Origin: Candidatus Iainarchaeum sp.
Lineage (GTDB): Archaea; Iainarchaeota; Iainarchaeia; Iainarchaeales; JAGVWC01
NCBI GenBank assembly: GCA_018304465.1
Contig: JAGVWC010000010.1
Location: 1 to 64,000 of the forward strand
Length of the DNA stretch: 64,000 nucleotides
Direction of reading: 5' to 3'
Shown: one piece after another, positions 1 to 9,978 of the stretch
Numbering within the stretch: position 1 is the stretch's first letter
How the letters are laid out: every line of letters starts with the position of its first letter
Translations under genes and position numbers: made by a program
The notes under the pieces: model-generated
Databases searched by the model: none
Seen by the model: only the letters and a program-made list of their open reading frames with translations
What the model was told of the DNA's origin: nothing

Positions 1-1791
1 AGTAACAATATCCGTCTGGTCCGACAACAACTGACGGTTTAAAACAATCTTTTCGAATGCATGTTTTGAGGTCAGGTGGATTTGTCAGAGTTGTAGGGGG
101 TATAGCTCTGACAACCTCATTAGTAGCTCGTGATAATGAGCTGTTTTCTTGTTTTTCTGGTTTTATAGCCAATTCGAGCCATTCTGTAAAGCTCATTAGC
201 GAATTCTGGGGTAGATAGCATTTGGCAAGGTATGACTTGGCTTCCTCGAGGGGGGCGACACTTCCCATTTTCCGGTAACGAGCTTCGTAAAACGCGTCCG
301 TTTGGCTTAAAAACCCATTTAAATCAAGAATAGGTCTTTTTAATGAGTTAGTAATGAGGTTCCCAAGAGGTCTCCAATAAATATTTGATGATCCAAGCCG
401 TTCTTGGTTCAGAAAACCCGCGTCAGACAATGATTTCAAATAACCGTATGCGGTAATCGATGAAATTCCAACAATTTCAGCGGCCTTGTTTTTGTCCACG
501 GCTGTGTCGCGCCCGAATGGGATCCTTTCCAAAAGTTCGAGCGCGGCTCGTGAAACCTGTGACGCTGTTAAACGAATAGCCACATCCCAAACCGCGACTG
601 CCACAATAAAATCTTCAGGTTCCGCGAGAACGTGAATTCCACCAGCCGTCAAGCGACGCTTCTGGTTCATACGAGCCGCGGCCTTGATCAGCGAAAGGAA
701 AAGCGGCAACAGGCGACGGTTCCCCAAAACCGGAAACGAAATATAGTCCGCGAATGGAACCAAAACAACGCACGGCGGCGCGTTGAAAATCTTTTCATTC
801 ACAGAACACAAAAACTCTTTTTCGTCATCCGAAAGTTGTTTTAGTCCAAGGCCGACGGTCTGAATCTGAAAATTAAAAACGGCTTGGTCTTGTTCACGTG
901 ATTCGTTCGGATTCAATAGCAACAAGCGGTTTTTCAATTGGTCATCGCTGACAGCGGAAACGGAATTAAACCACAACAAGGTTTTTCCTTTGAGTTCGAG
1001 CTTTAGCAAATCCCGTTTTGGTCCGAGCGTGAAGTGAACCGGTTTTCTGTTCGAACCACTATCAGTGAGCAAACGAAGCATCGCGGCCTTATCTTCATCG
1101 CGTGGATCGAGCACGAGTTCGGGCGTGTGGACGATCATTTGTGAAAAGTTTTTTTCGGAATCACTTTGCGCATAATAGAAAGCCTTCGGCGAAAAGCTCG
1201 CTAATCGGAGTGTGTTCTTATTTGGAAAAAAATCGAACACGGTTCCGGCGACATGGCTTTTTCCTCTCGAGCTCGCACCGACCGTGTAAAGCGACAGCGG
1301 ATCGACCCCGTCTAATCCAAGTGAATGCCCGGAGAGAAAATGCGCTAACAAAATTTCTTGGTCGCCGACATGTATTTTTCCTGCGGCTTCAAGCAAAAAT
1401 GGAATCGGATTATTTTTGACAAGAAATCTTTCGATTTTTTTTTCGGGCGAAACAAGATCCTCAATCTCTTGACTAGATAAACCTTTTTTGGTCAACAGTT
1501 CACCTGCAGTTTTTTTTGGTTGGCGATTTTTTCCGGACCGCCCAAACCGGCAACATGGATAGTGTGGATAAGCGAAAATTTTGACATGTGGATCGCTGGG
1601 ATTTTGTCGATTATTTGTTGAACCGCCGCAGTTCCACCAAAAGAATCGACGCATCGAACACAAATGAAAAACGGTCGGTGGGCGGCTCCAAGAAAACGTA
1701 AACGCCGTTTTTCGGATAAAGAACAGAAATGACAAGCGGGTTTTACCAATGACTCCCGCACTTCATTTAAATTTTCAACGACTAAAATCAT
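1..1791 (-). CDS. P-loop ATPase with Cys-rich N-terminus, frame interrupted at an A8 run; C-terminus runs off the window start
   Basis: N-terminal ORF (1492..1800) has CHFC...CVRC. After a -1 shift at 1510-1517 the frame stays open to base 1 and contains a Walker A-like LYTVGASSRGKSHVAG; manual reverse-complement translation. Confidence 0.6.
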
Positions 1792-2005
1792 ATAGCACAA
1801 CTTCTTGGGTCCCCCGACCCGAAATTTTTAATCTTTCTTGCCCACCTCTGCAAGAACTGCTGAGATTAGTGGGAATTCTTTTATTCTTGTTTTTTCGTCC
1901 AGGCAAAGAATCGCTTTTGCCAAGACCCGGTACTGTTCCAAACTGCTCACCTGGTAGTACATAGGTTTTTAAAATATTTATACTATAACGGTGTTGGGGA
2001 GTAAA

Positions 2006-2530
2006 ATGTACCAAAAAACACCGTTTCTGACATCAAAACAATTATATGCCGCGTTTGAAGCAGTATTGCTGGGTAGCAACACTGTTGAAGGACTAGCCAC
2101 CGCGTTAAACAAACCGAAGAGAACCGCCTTGAACAGATTGAACCAATTAATGAAATTTGGGTTAATCACAAGTTCTCGTCTAAAATACACAGACCCCAAT
2201 GCCGCAAATGGCCATATTCGTTGTTATTTGATCAGTCCTCAAAATCAAATTGTTTTTTGGCAAGAATACTTGAACTGGCTTAAAACAAAGGGGAAGATTA
2301 TTCGAGTATCCCCCGACAAACTCGTTGATGGAATGAGGGAACTTCAAGCAAAGAAAGTACAGGCGTTTGCATCCTTGTTAGAATATGTATCTGACCACCC
2401 CAAAGAAAAGCACGAAACTTTTACATGGTCCAGTTTCAAAAAGATCGGTGGTATTGATTTGCCGACTACTTTTGAAGAACATTTTGTTCAATGGAGTTTG
2501 GCTTTCGGAAAATATATTGAAAACGCGTAA
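2006..2530 (+). CDS. winged-HTH transcriptional regulator (MarR/TrmB-like)
   Basis: ORF 1991..2530; YAAFEAVLLGSNTVEGLATALNKPKRTALNRLNQLMKFGLITSS resembles a wHTH; AT-rich TATA-like sequence just upstream. Confidence 0.55.
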   Translation: MYQKTPFLTSKQLYAAFEAVLLGSNTVEGLATALNKPKRTALNRLNQLMKFGLITSSRLKYTDPNAANGHIRCYLISPQNQIVFWQEYLNWLKTKGKIIRVSPDKLVDGMRELQAKKVQAFASLLEYVSDHPKEKHETFTWSSFKKIGGIDLPTTFEEHFVQWSLAFGKYIENA

Positions 2531-2592
2531 AATAGAAAAACCCGCGCTTGTTAAGGCGCGGTGTTATCACGGCTATGATTAAAAATTGTTTT

Positions 2593-3969
2593 TCATGGTC
2601 TTTTCACCTCCGCGTTAAGCAATAATTGCATTCCGCGCACGGTTTCTTCTAATTCAAGCATTCGCGCTTCGCTTCGAGTTTGTTCACTGATCAAAGCCGT
2701 TGGATCAAGGCTTAAATTACATTTCAAACAAAGCGAGGCGTTTGCCGGATAGCGCGAACCACATTTGAAACAAGTCTTTGGCGAATCCAATGCTTTGCCA
2801 TTCTTTGGATTGGTTAATCCAACCGTTTCAGCATAGGCTTCGTTTGAATCATCAAACAACATAGCCGAATAAACCTTGGCCATGCTGGATGATTCGTTTC
2901 CATGGGTTCGCTTCAAAGCAACCGCCATATTTTTCATGTTCTTCAAACACCAAGTAACATGGCTTCGCCGAAACATAGTCCAAAAAACCGGTTCACCATC
3001 GTATTGGTTGTAATAAAACCGATTGTTGGTTTTGTGTTTCTTCCATTTTCCCAATCCCGCCTTAACAGCGATCCGGTGTAATGTGTCGCTCAATGCTTTT
3101 TCGGTCATGGGTCTGAAACCGTTTTTTTGCACCAAGAAAACAAAATCGTTAGGGTCTTTTTTGGGAGATTCTTCAAACCAAACCGCCAAAAATCCGGCAA
3201 GTGTTGGTTCTAACAAAATTCCACGCCTTGGCGTTGTTTTGGATTCAATGAAATCAATGGACGCGCTTTTGTTTTCAGGGTTGAACAGCACGTCACGTCT
3301 TCGCAATCCCAAAACTTCGCCAGCGCGTGGCCCCATGCCATAACCCACGGCTACCAATGCTTTTTCTTGGGTGTTCCCCGCGTTTAATAATTTCAAAAAG
3401 CGTTCTTCGGTTATCAAAAAGTTTTCGATTCGGAGTTTTCGTTTTTTGTTTGCTTCAGGGCCGTATGGGTTGCCTGTTTTCATTTCGTCTTTGAGTTCCA
3501 AAAGCATGTTAGGGTATTCTTTTGGATTACACCACTTAATCAGAATCCGAAGGTCTTTGATTCGTCCTTTCCATGTTTGAAGGTTTGGTTCTCGGCCTTC
3601 TTTGCGTTCTTTTTGTTCAAAGTGCTTGATGATTTGCCGGATTTTGTCGGTTCCCAAGGGTGTTAATGGTTGGTCACCCAGTGCTTCGGCGAATTGTCTT
3701 AATGCCCTGGCTAAAAAGTATTTTCGACAAAGCCCGGGGGCTTTTCGTTCATGGGTGTAGTTGGTTAGAAAGTCATTGATTGTTTCTTGGTTTGGTTTGG
3801 ATAATTGGTTTATCTTGGTTGTTTCGCTTTCATATCTTCCTTGTATATAGTGTGGATCGAATTCCCCTGTCATAATACCCCTCTCTTTTTCGAAATTTAA
3901 AAGGAGTGAGGCGTGGACTACAACCAACAACCCAAGAGCATCTGCGGGGCTATTCTTTTTTTCAGACAT
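2593..3969 (-). CDS. tyrosine recombinase/integrase with C-terminal zinc ribbon
   Basis: R...H-x-x-R...Y-like region (GPRAGEVLGLRRRDV; FRRSHVTWCLKNM; MAKVYSAML) and CFKCGSRYPANASLCLKCNL; start chosen at MSEKKNSP. Confidence 0.75.
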   Translation of the reverse strand: MSEKKNSPADALGLLVVVHASLLLNFEKERGIMTGEFDPHYIQGRYESETTKINQLSKPNQETINDFLTNYTHERKAPGLCRKYFLARALRQFAEALGDQPLTPLGTDKIRQIIKHFEQKERKEGREPNLQTWKGRIKDLRILIKWCNPKEYPNMLLELKDEMKTGNPYGPEANKKRKLRIENFLITEERFLKLLNAGNTQEKALVAVGYGMGPRAGEVLGLRRRDVLFNPENKSASIDFIESKTTPRRGILLEPTLAGFLAVWFEESPKKDPNDFVFLVQKNGFRPMTEKALSDTLHRIAVKAGLGKWKKHKTNNRFYYNQYDGEPVFWTMFRRSHVTWCLKNMKNMAVALKRTHGNESSSMAKVYSAMLFDDSNEAYAETVGLTNPKNGKALDSPKTCFKCGSRYPANASLCLKCNLSLDPTALISEQTRSEARMLELEETVRGMQLLLNAEVKRP

Positions 3970-4016
3970 ATTTAATAACTCTCGTCTACTTATTTTGAAA
4001 AAAAGGACGGATTCGA

Positions 4017-4610
4017 ATGCCTCGCCCGAGAAAACCAATTGCAAAACCGTTGCCAAAAATTGCAAAACCGCTGCCAACGATCGACCCCACCCATATATTC
4101 GTAACCACTTCTGTGGCCGCCCGAAAACTAAAAGACTATGGCGTCAAAATCACGGAAGGACAATTGGGAAAATGGATCGACAACGGATTATACACCGGCG
4201 CCCGAATAGTTCATCATCCGCGCAAAGCACGGATCATCGAAGAAAACGTAGTCGATCAGATGATCGCAAACGCAGCCGCCGGACAAAAACTGTACGCCGG
4301 CCTCAAGGCACCCAAAAAAGGCTTTGGGGCCCCGTCAGTTGATCAACGCAAAGAAATTTCCCGACGAATCGCCGCAAACAAAAGAAAAAGTGCAGCGGAC
4401 TGGAGGCAATTCGGAGGCAACATCGAAAAGAATCTGGACACAATCGCTCCGCTGCGAAGAGAACTCTTTTTGCGCGACGACGTGGATTACCAAAAACTGC
4501 TTGTGCTTGACCGGAAAATCAAAGAAGGATTAAAGCTTCCGCCCAAAGAATTCAACCAAAAAATCGTTCTGGTCATTCGACGCGTGCTAGCGAAAAAAAC
4601 CAAGCCGTAA
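4017..4610 (+). CDS. hypothetical, possible DNA-binding protein
   Basis: 197-aa basic ORF; TTSVAARKLKDYGVKITEGQLGKWIDNGLYTGARIVHHPRKARII resembles an excisionase/MerR-like HTH; divergent from the integrase. Confidence 0.45.
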   Translation: MPRPRKPIAKPLPKIAKPLPTIDPTHIFVTTSVAARKLKDYGVKITEGQLGKWIDNGLYTGARIVHHPRKARIIEENVVDQMIANAAAGQKLYAGLKAPKKGFGAPSVDQRKEISRRIAANKRKSAADWRQFGGNIEKNLDTIAPLRRELFLRDDVDYQKLLVLDRKIKEGLKLPPKEFNQKIVLVIRRVLAKKTKP

Positions 4611-5118
4611 ACAACTCATTTTTTCACTTCCCTTCAAAAATAAAAAATTATAAAAGTGAATGAACCCAGGTATTCGAACAACATCTCAAATCAAAAAGGG
4701 CGTTAAAACCATTTGTATCCAATAACGGCCAACTCATCGGAGTCGCCAGCGGAAAAGAGCTCATTGGTCTTTGCATGTATGTTCCGGTTCGGACCGACTG
4801 GAATTTCATTTCGTTTATCTGGACACATCAGCGATCTCCGCACGCCAAAGAATTCAAAAAAAACTTTGGGTTGACCCCCGCCCAACAAATCTTTGAAGAA
4901 TTCTCCAAAAATGGAATGCGGTTCTTTTCCCACAACGAAACCACTCCCGCCGGAAACCGGTTTTTGGACTGGTTTAGGCGCGGAAACTTCGTGCGAAAAA
5001 CAGGCGAAAATATATTCGAATTCAATCCCGAAACGGAACATCCAAAAACAAATCCACGGTCCGCCATGCGACGAATCGTTCACCGGTAAACGGAAAAGCC
5101 GTCAGGGAAACAAATATA

Positions 5119-6048
5119 TTGATCAAGTTCTTTTTGTATGAAATGCCCAAAACACCCAAAGTTCAATTGGCATACCAAAAATACCGGCGGTTCCCCGGCC
5201 GCAAAATTTCTTTTAAAAAATTTTCCAGAATTGTGAACGCAGCTCCAAACGAATCAGTTTCCCATCTGGCCCAGCGGATTTCGTCACATATCCCGACTGT
5301 TCGACGAATCCTGATTCTTTCCGGACGAACACAAGAACAAATATCGGACGCAGGACGAAACGCGCACCAGCTTGCCAATCGCATTGATACCTACATGGAT
5401 CCCGCTACGATGCAATGGGTTGAGAACCAACTGAGTGCAAACCAGTTGACCATCACGAAAATTTCGTCCAGATCAGGAATATCCAAAAAGGCTTTACGAG
5501 GAATTAACAGCCGGAAAAAACTCCGACCCCATTCCCGAAGCAGTGGAAGCAGAATCCAGTGGAAAGAAAGACGAGAACCGGTGTGGGTTAGAATCAAAGG
5601 ACTGCTCAAGGCAAGAACCGTGGACGGAGATCTTAAATACACCGAAAAAGAAGTCAAAGATTTGCTCAGGAAAACTGGCGTCAGAGCAGGCCACGATCTG
5701 ATCGTCAAGATCGCCCAGCAAGTACGTTCCGAGGAAGAGCGAGCGTCAATGCAAGGACGGCAAATTCCCGCGACCGCCCGGCGTGAAACATTCCTGCGCA
5801 GAGCCCTTCGATCCACCTTCGAACCCACTCAAAGAATCATTCGGCGTGCGATCGACCGCGAGGCAGCGCACGGAAGAAAACCGTCTAAAGCAGGAATCCA
5901 ACTTGCCCTCACCCGCTTCAGTTCCAACCAACCCGGACAAAAGCGCAGATTCTTGGAAGGAGAAACCAACAAAAGAAAGATCATTCAAAGATATGCAAGA
6001 AAACTCCGCCCCCAAAAATTCAACTGGGAAGCCATGGCGACGAAATGA
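5119..6048 (+). CDS. hypothetical basic protein with HTH-like segments
   Basis: 309-aa ORF; LTITKISSRSGISKKALRGINSRKK resembles an HTH. Confidence 0.45.
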   Translation: MIKFFLYEMPKTPKVQLAYQKYRRFPGRKISFKKFSRIVNAAPNESVSHLAQRISSHIPTVRRILILSGRTQEQISDAGRNAHQLANRIDTYMDPATMQWVENQLSANQLTITKISSRSGISKKALRGINSRKKLRPHSRSSGSRIQWKERREPVWVRIKGLLKARTVDGDLKYTEKEVKDLLRKTGVRAGHDLIVKIAQQVRSEEERASMQGRQIPATARRETFLRRALRSTFEPTQRIIRRAIDREAAHGRKPSKAGIQLALTRFSSNQPGQKRRFLEGETNKRKIIQRYARKLRPQKFNWEAMATK

Positions 6049-6218
6049 AAATGCCTGTTTGGTTCATCCGCGAAACAATTTCGGAAGAATATCTTCGGCA
6101 GGGGTATCATCCAACCCGAATAACGGAGTTAACAGGACTACCCGAACCGGAATTATACCGACTGCGGGAAAACGTCAGACAGCAAACCAAACGAGGTAAA
6201 AAACCCGCCGCGGTTTAA
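6045..6218 (+). CDS. 57-aa HTH-like small protein
   Basis: ATGA overlap with the upstream stop; MKMPVWFIRETISEEYLRQGYHPTRITELTGLPEPELYRLRENVRQQTKRGKKPAAV; absent from the supplied ORF track in this frame. Confidence 0.4.
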   Translation: MKMPVWFIRETISEEYLRQGYHPTRITELTGLPEPELYRLRENVRQQTKRGKKPAAV

Positions 6219-6288
6219 ACAAGAACGGTATCGCCAAGGATTAACGGTACAAACAAATCATTTTCATCTTTTTTGTTGTTTTTGAATT

Positions 6289-6444
6289 TCAGGGAAACAA
6301 ACGCATTTTTAATAAAACCAGAAAAATGATGCCCAAGACTTCGATCAACGGCAGCCATCCCAAATGCTTGTTGTACGCGTCGACTTTGCTGATGACCCAG
6401 GCGCCGCGTTGCAAGACGCGATGCGATTTTTTCTTTCGAGCCAT
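6289..6444 (-). CDS. 51-aa small single-pass membrane protein
   Basis: Manual translation MARKKKSHRVLQRGAWVISKVDAYNKHLGWLPLIEVLGIIFLVLLKMRLFP; basic N-terminus and one hydrophobic helix. Confidence 0.4.
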   Translation of the reverse strand: MARKKKSHRVLQRGAWVISKVDAYNKHLGWLPLIEVLGIIFLVLLKMRLFP

Positions 6445-6555
6445 ATTTTTTCAACACTTGGGAGTTGACCATACTTACGCGATTGAGAAATAAAAGCACT
6501 TCGGTTGCAAAACCGAACCAATTGATGCAAAAAAGTTGTCCTGGTTTGTGCGGAT

Positions 6556-7092
6556 TCACGCATATAATTCCGCGTTTTCAAGGTGAATGAGCGCCATGCG
6601 AATCGCCTGCTGGGTATAATCTTTTCGGGTCACGCGATTACGCGTCAAAATTCCGATGATTCCTTCTTCTTTTCCCAAAGAATCGCTTTTCGTCAACCCC
6701 GCGTCTTTGACGGCTTTGGCCAATTCCATTTTTTGATGCAACACGCGGTCCATCACTTTAATGGGAACTTCGAACGCAGATGAACACCCGATATGAGCTT
6801 CTTTTCCGTCAAAAATCACGCACACGGTCACTTCCAAAAAACCCGTTTTGGTGTAAGGCACTGCCATCAAACCCGATTCGATTCCAAAACTCAAATCACA
6901 ATCCGAAAAAGCGTTTTTGGCACGCGCAATCGCGCCTTTGAGGATTTCTTCCAAAGACAACGGCTGTTCCGATACATCGGATGACACCGGGCGAAGCTCA
7001 AAAGACGCGTCCGCCAACAAGGGGTATTCGGGAATCAAATCCGTGACCGCCAATAACTTCACGGGGTTTTTCGACGCAACAACGATTTTCAT
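6556..7092 (-). CDS. inosine/xanthosine triphosphatase (DUF84/YjjX family)
   Basis: MKIVVASKNPVKLLAV...FGIESGLM...GKEEGIIGILTRNRVTRKDYTQQAIRMAL match the family pattern. Confidence 0.85.
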   Translation of the reverse strand: MKIVVASKNPVKLLAVTDLIPEYPLLADASFELRPVSSDVSEQPLSLEEILKGAIARAKNAFSDCDLSFGIESGLMAVPYTKTGFLEVTVCVIFDGKEAHIGCSSAFEVPIKVMDRVLHQKMELAKAVKDAGLTKSDSLGKEEGIIGILTRNRVTRKDYTQQAIRMALIHLENAELYA

Positions 7093-7503
7093 GCTATTAC
7101 TCGGAAAGAAAAAGACTAAAAAACCGTTTGAACCAAAAAAACCCAAAGAATATATACTGTTGAAAAAGAATGATTAAACCATACGGAGCACCATGACCCG
7201 CATCAAAGGAATCCGATATACCCCAAACGACGTTTCCCGCGTCCAACGGCGGCGAAAACTACTTGTCGGAGCCACCGCAACAACGAAATGTATTACGGAA
7301 AAATCCATTGGAAAAAAGAAAACTTTCTCGGATATCCCGGAGCCGCGCGATCAACAGGTTTCGCAAACCCTTGACCCACGAAGGTTTTTCCGATTCGCGG
7401 TTCAAACCCAGATGCGGTCGCAGCAACAATTCTTTTCAATACTCCAAGGACAGCATAGCCGAAAAGAAACACGGCGGTTCGAATTAAAAAGGTTTTTGAA
7501 GGG

Positions 7504-8259
7504 TCACTCGAGAAACGTCAGGAAAAACATGACCAGAACTCCTAACGCCATGAGCAAGGTATGCGCAAAAATCGCGGAGGGCTTGGTTTCTTTTTTGGTT
7601 TCCGGAATCAAATCCGCCGCCGCGATGTAAAGCATTCCGCCGGCCGCGATCGGCAGCAAAAAAGTCTGAACCATCCCCATTTTTTCAAATAAAAAAAACG
7701 TGATAAGCGCTCCGAGCACGGCACTCAACGCCGTAACAAAATTGAACAACAAGGCTTTTTTTTTGGAAAACCCAGAATACAACAAAATTCCAAAATCCCC
7801 GATTTCCTGGGGAATCTCATGAAAAATAACCGCCAAGGTGGTCGCGACTCCCGCCGGAAACGAAACCAAATACGCCCCCGCGATAATCATTCCATCAAGC
7901 AAGTTATGAATGCCGTCCCCCAAGAGATTCATAAACCCCAACGAATGCTGGTGCATTTCTTCTCCCACCGGGGTTCCCGAATGATGGTGCCAGTGCATGG
8001 TTTTTTCGATCAACAGAAAAATGAAAAAACCCACGCAGAAAAAAATCCCAAACGACCGCAACGATTCAGTGGATCCTTCAATGGCTTCCGGAATCAAGTG
8101 CAAAAAAACATCGCCCAACAAGGTGCCCGCGGCAAAGCTCACGAAAAAAAGCAGATATTTCTGCAAAATCGGAGATCTCCAAAACAACAACACGATTCCG
8201 ATGACCGAAACCAAACTGACCGTGAAAACGCTTCCCAAAATCCACAACAACGGATCCAT
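7504..8259 (-). CDS. ZIP-family divalent metal transporter
   Basis: GDGIHNLLDGMIIAGA and IFHEIPQEIGDFGILL are ZIP signatures; His-rich loop HWHHHSGTPVGEEMHQH. Confidence 0.9.
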   Translation of the reverse strand: MDPLLWILGSVFTVSLVSVIGIVLLFWRSPILQKYLLFFVSFAAGTLLGDVFLHLIPEAIEGSTESLRSFGIFFCVGFFIFLLIEKTMHWHHHSGTPVGEEMHQHSLGFMNLLGDGIHNLLDGMIIAGAYLVSFPAGVATTLAVIFHEIPQEIGDFGILLYSGFSKKKALLFNFVTALSAVLGALITFFLFEKMGMVQTFLLPIAAGGMLYIAAADLIPETKKETKPSAIFAHTLLMALGVLVMFFLTFLE

Positions 8260-8327
8260 ACAACAACCGCCCACACACGATTTTTTTCGGCCATTCAAAG
8301 CCCGAAACTACTAATAACTATTTCTAA

Positions 8328-8349
8328 AATGTTATTATCAAATAACATT
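8328..8349. promoter_or_regulatory. 9-bp perfect inverted repeat AATGTTATT-ATCA-AATAACATT, candidate operator
   Basis: Direct reading; lies between divergent ZIP and NikR-like genes. Confidence 0.6.
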
Positions 8350-8371
8350 AAAAACGGGTTTGTTAATAAGT

Positions 8372-8770
8372 ATGAAGGAAGAAGTTATGAAAATCGTTTC
8401 GGTTTCGTTTACGGAAAAAAACCTCGACGACATCCGCCAACTCAAACGCGACTTGGGCCTTGGGAATTCCTCGGAAACCCTGCGTGTCGCGCTCCAGTTC
8501 GCGCTGGAAAAACACACCGAAGAAAAAAAAATCCGCGGAAACCAAACCGCGGCCTTGGTGATCCGGCATTCGCACAAAACCGAACGCTTCGTTTCCGACA
8601 CCAAACACGACTTCCAAACGCTGGTCAAAAGTCAGAACCATTACTGCCAAAACAGCGACGAATGCGTCGACATGTTTTTGCTGTCCGGACCCGCCGAACA
8701 AATCAAAAAAATGCGAAACCAACTGCTGTCAAGCAAAGAAATCGGAAAAGTCGCTTTTTTGCCGCTTTAA
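8372..8770 (+). CDS. NikR-like metal-responsive regulator (RHH + ACT-like)
   Basis: MKIVSVSFTEKNLDDIRQLKRDLGLGNSSETLRVAL RHH start; H...H...C pattern RHSHKTERFVSDTKHDF...NHYCQNSDECVDMFLLSG. Confidence 0.75.
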   Translation: MKEEVMKIVSVSFTEKNLDDIRQLKRDLGLGNSSETLRVALQFALEKHTEEKKIRGNQTAALVIRHSHKTERFVSDTKHDFQTLVKSQNHYCQNSDECVDMFLLSGPAEQIKKMRNQLLSSKEIGKVAFLPL

Positions 8771-9345
8771 TTTTCGTGCAGATGGTTTCTTGAAAGCTCG
8801 AACGAAAACACTTCGTGGGCCGGTTTTCTGGAACCGACAGGGGCTTTGTTCGAAACCGCCGAATATCCGATCCCGACCATCAAAGGAACGAAATCCCCGT
8901 GTTTTGCATTCAAGAGTCTTTTAGCGATTTCGTTGTCCGGCGTCAGGATGCAAGAGGCAAGACTCAGGTCAGTTGCCGCAAGCGACATGCACAACGCGGG
9001 CATTCCGGCCGAAAGAAAACTCTCGTAAAAACCGAGTTTTTTTTCCTTGATTCCTCGGAAAAATTCTTCGCTCCAATAACCTTCTTTCAAAACAACCGCG
9101 ATGATCGCGTTTGGAAGCGACGCGAAATGACCGTACTTCGCACAACCCACCAGATCGGAAATACGCTGCCGATCACGCACGAGCACGAACTCCCACGGTT
9201 GCACATTCAAATAGCTCGGCGAATATTGCGCACACGAAAGGATTTCATCGAGCAGTTCGGACGGAACTTGCTCGGAGGAATACGCGTACTCCGAGCCGCG
9301 CAATTTGAGCAAGGACAAGAAAGATTTGGGTGAAAACGCATCCAT
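8767..9345 (-). CDS. nitroreductase family protein
   Basis: FLSLLKLRGSEYAYSSEQVPSELLDEILSCAQYSPSYLNVQPWEFVLVRDRQR...APVGSRKPAHEVF. Confidence 0.85.
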   Translation of the reverse strand: MDAFSPKSFLSLLKLRGSEYAYSSEQVPSELLDEILSCAQYSPSYLNVQPWEFVLVRDRQRISDLVGCAKYGHFASLPNAIIAVVLKEGYWSEEFFRGIKEKKLGFYESFLSAGMPALCMSLAATDLSLASCILTPDNEIAKRLLNAKHGDFVPLMVGIGYSAVSNKAPVGSRKPAHEVFSFELSRNHLHEN

Positions 9346-9486
9346 GTCAGGGCCTATAAACAATCCCAACGTAAAAAATATAAATTATTCATACGGGGGT
9401 AAACCACACAAACTATTTAAACGTCGATTGACGAAAGTTAAACGTATTGCTTTAAATTATCCCTGTCTTTAATGTATACTAATGGC

Positions 9487-9564
9487 TCTGCAAGGGGGAT
9501 TGCACAGCAATTAGCGAAAATCGGGGAAAAATTGATTTTCGTTCGCCAATTCCAGCATTGCAGA
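9487..9564 (+). ncRNA. candidate structured leader RNA/ncRNA
   Basis: TCTGCAA (9487-9493) pairs with TTGCAGA (9558-9564); GCGAAAATC (9514-9522) pairs with GATTTTCGT (9534-9542, one G-U). Confidence 0.35.
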
Positions 9565-9607
9565 ACCTGACTTTTCACAGCAATCATCAAAAGGGGAGGA
9601 AACGTAA

Positions 9608-9940
9608 ATGAATATGTCACAAATCGGCGCATATGCCTTTATCGTGGGCATCATCATCGCCATCCTGGCCGGAATCGTTGCACTTGACGCCAACACCACG
9701 CAATGGATTCTCTGGTTGATGGTCGTGCTGGGTCTCATCATCGGATTGCTCAATGTAACCGAAAAAGAAACAACTTCGTTTTTGGTTGCCGCGATCGCTC
9801 TGATCATGACAGCAACCGCACTCTCCGTACTCGCAGTCCCAATCATTGACCGCGTCGTCGGAAACATCGCGGTGCTTGCCGGACCGGCTGCACTCATCGT
9901 TGCGCTACGCGCAATCTGGAACATGGCCAAAAGCGCATAA
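9608..9940 (+). CDS. small multi-pass membrane protein
   Basis: 110-aa hydrophobic ORF preceded by AAAGGGGAGGAAACGTAA (SD-like). Confidence 0.75.
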   Translation: MNMSQIGAYAFIVGIIIAILAGIVALDANTTQWILWLMVVLGLIIGLLNVTEKETTSFLVAAIALIMTATALSVLAVPIIDRVVGNIAVLAGPAALIVALRAIWNMAKSA

Positions 9941-9978
9941 AAGCGCCAACTCAACCATCTTCCTTTTTTTCTATTTTT

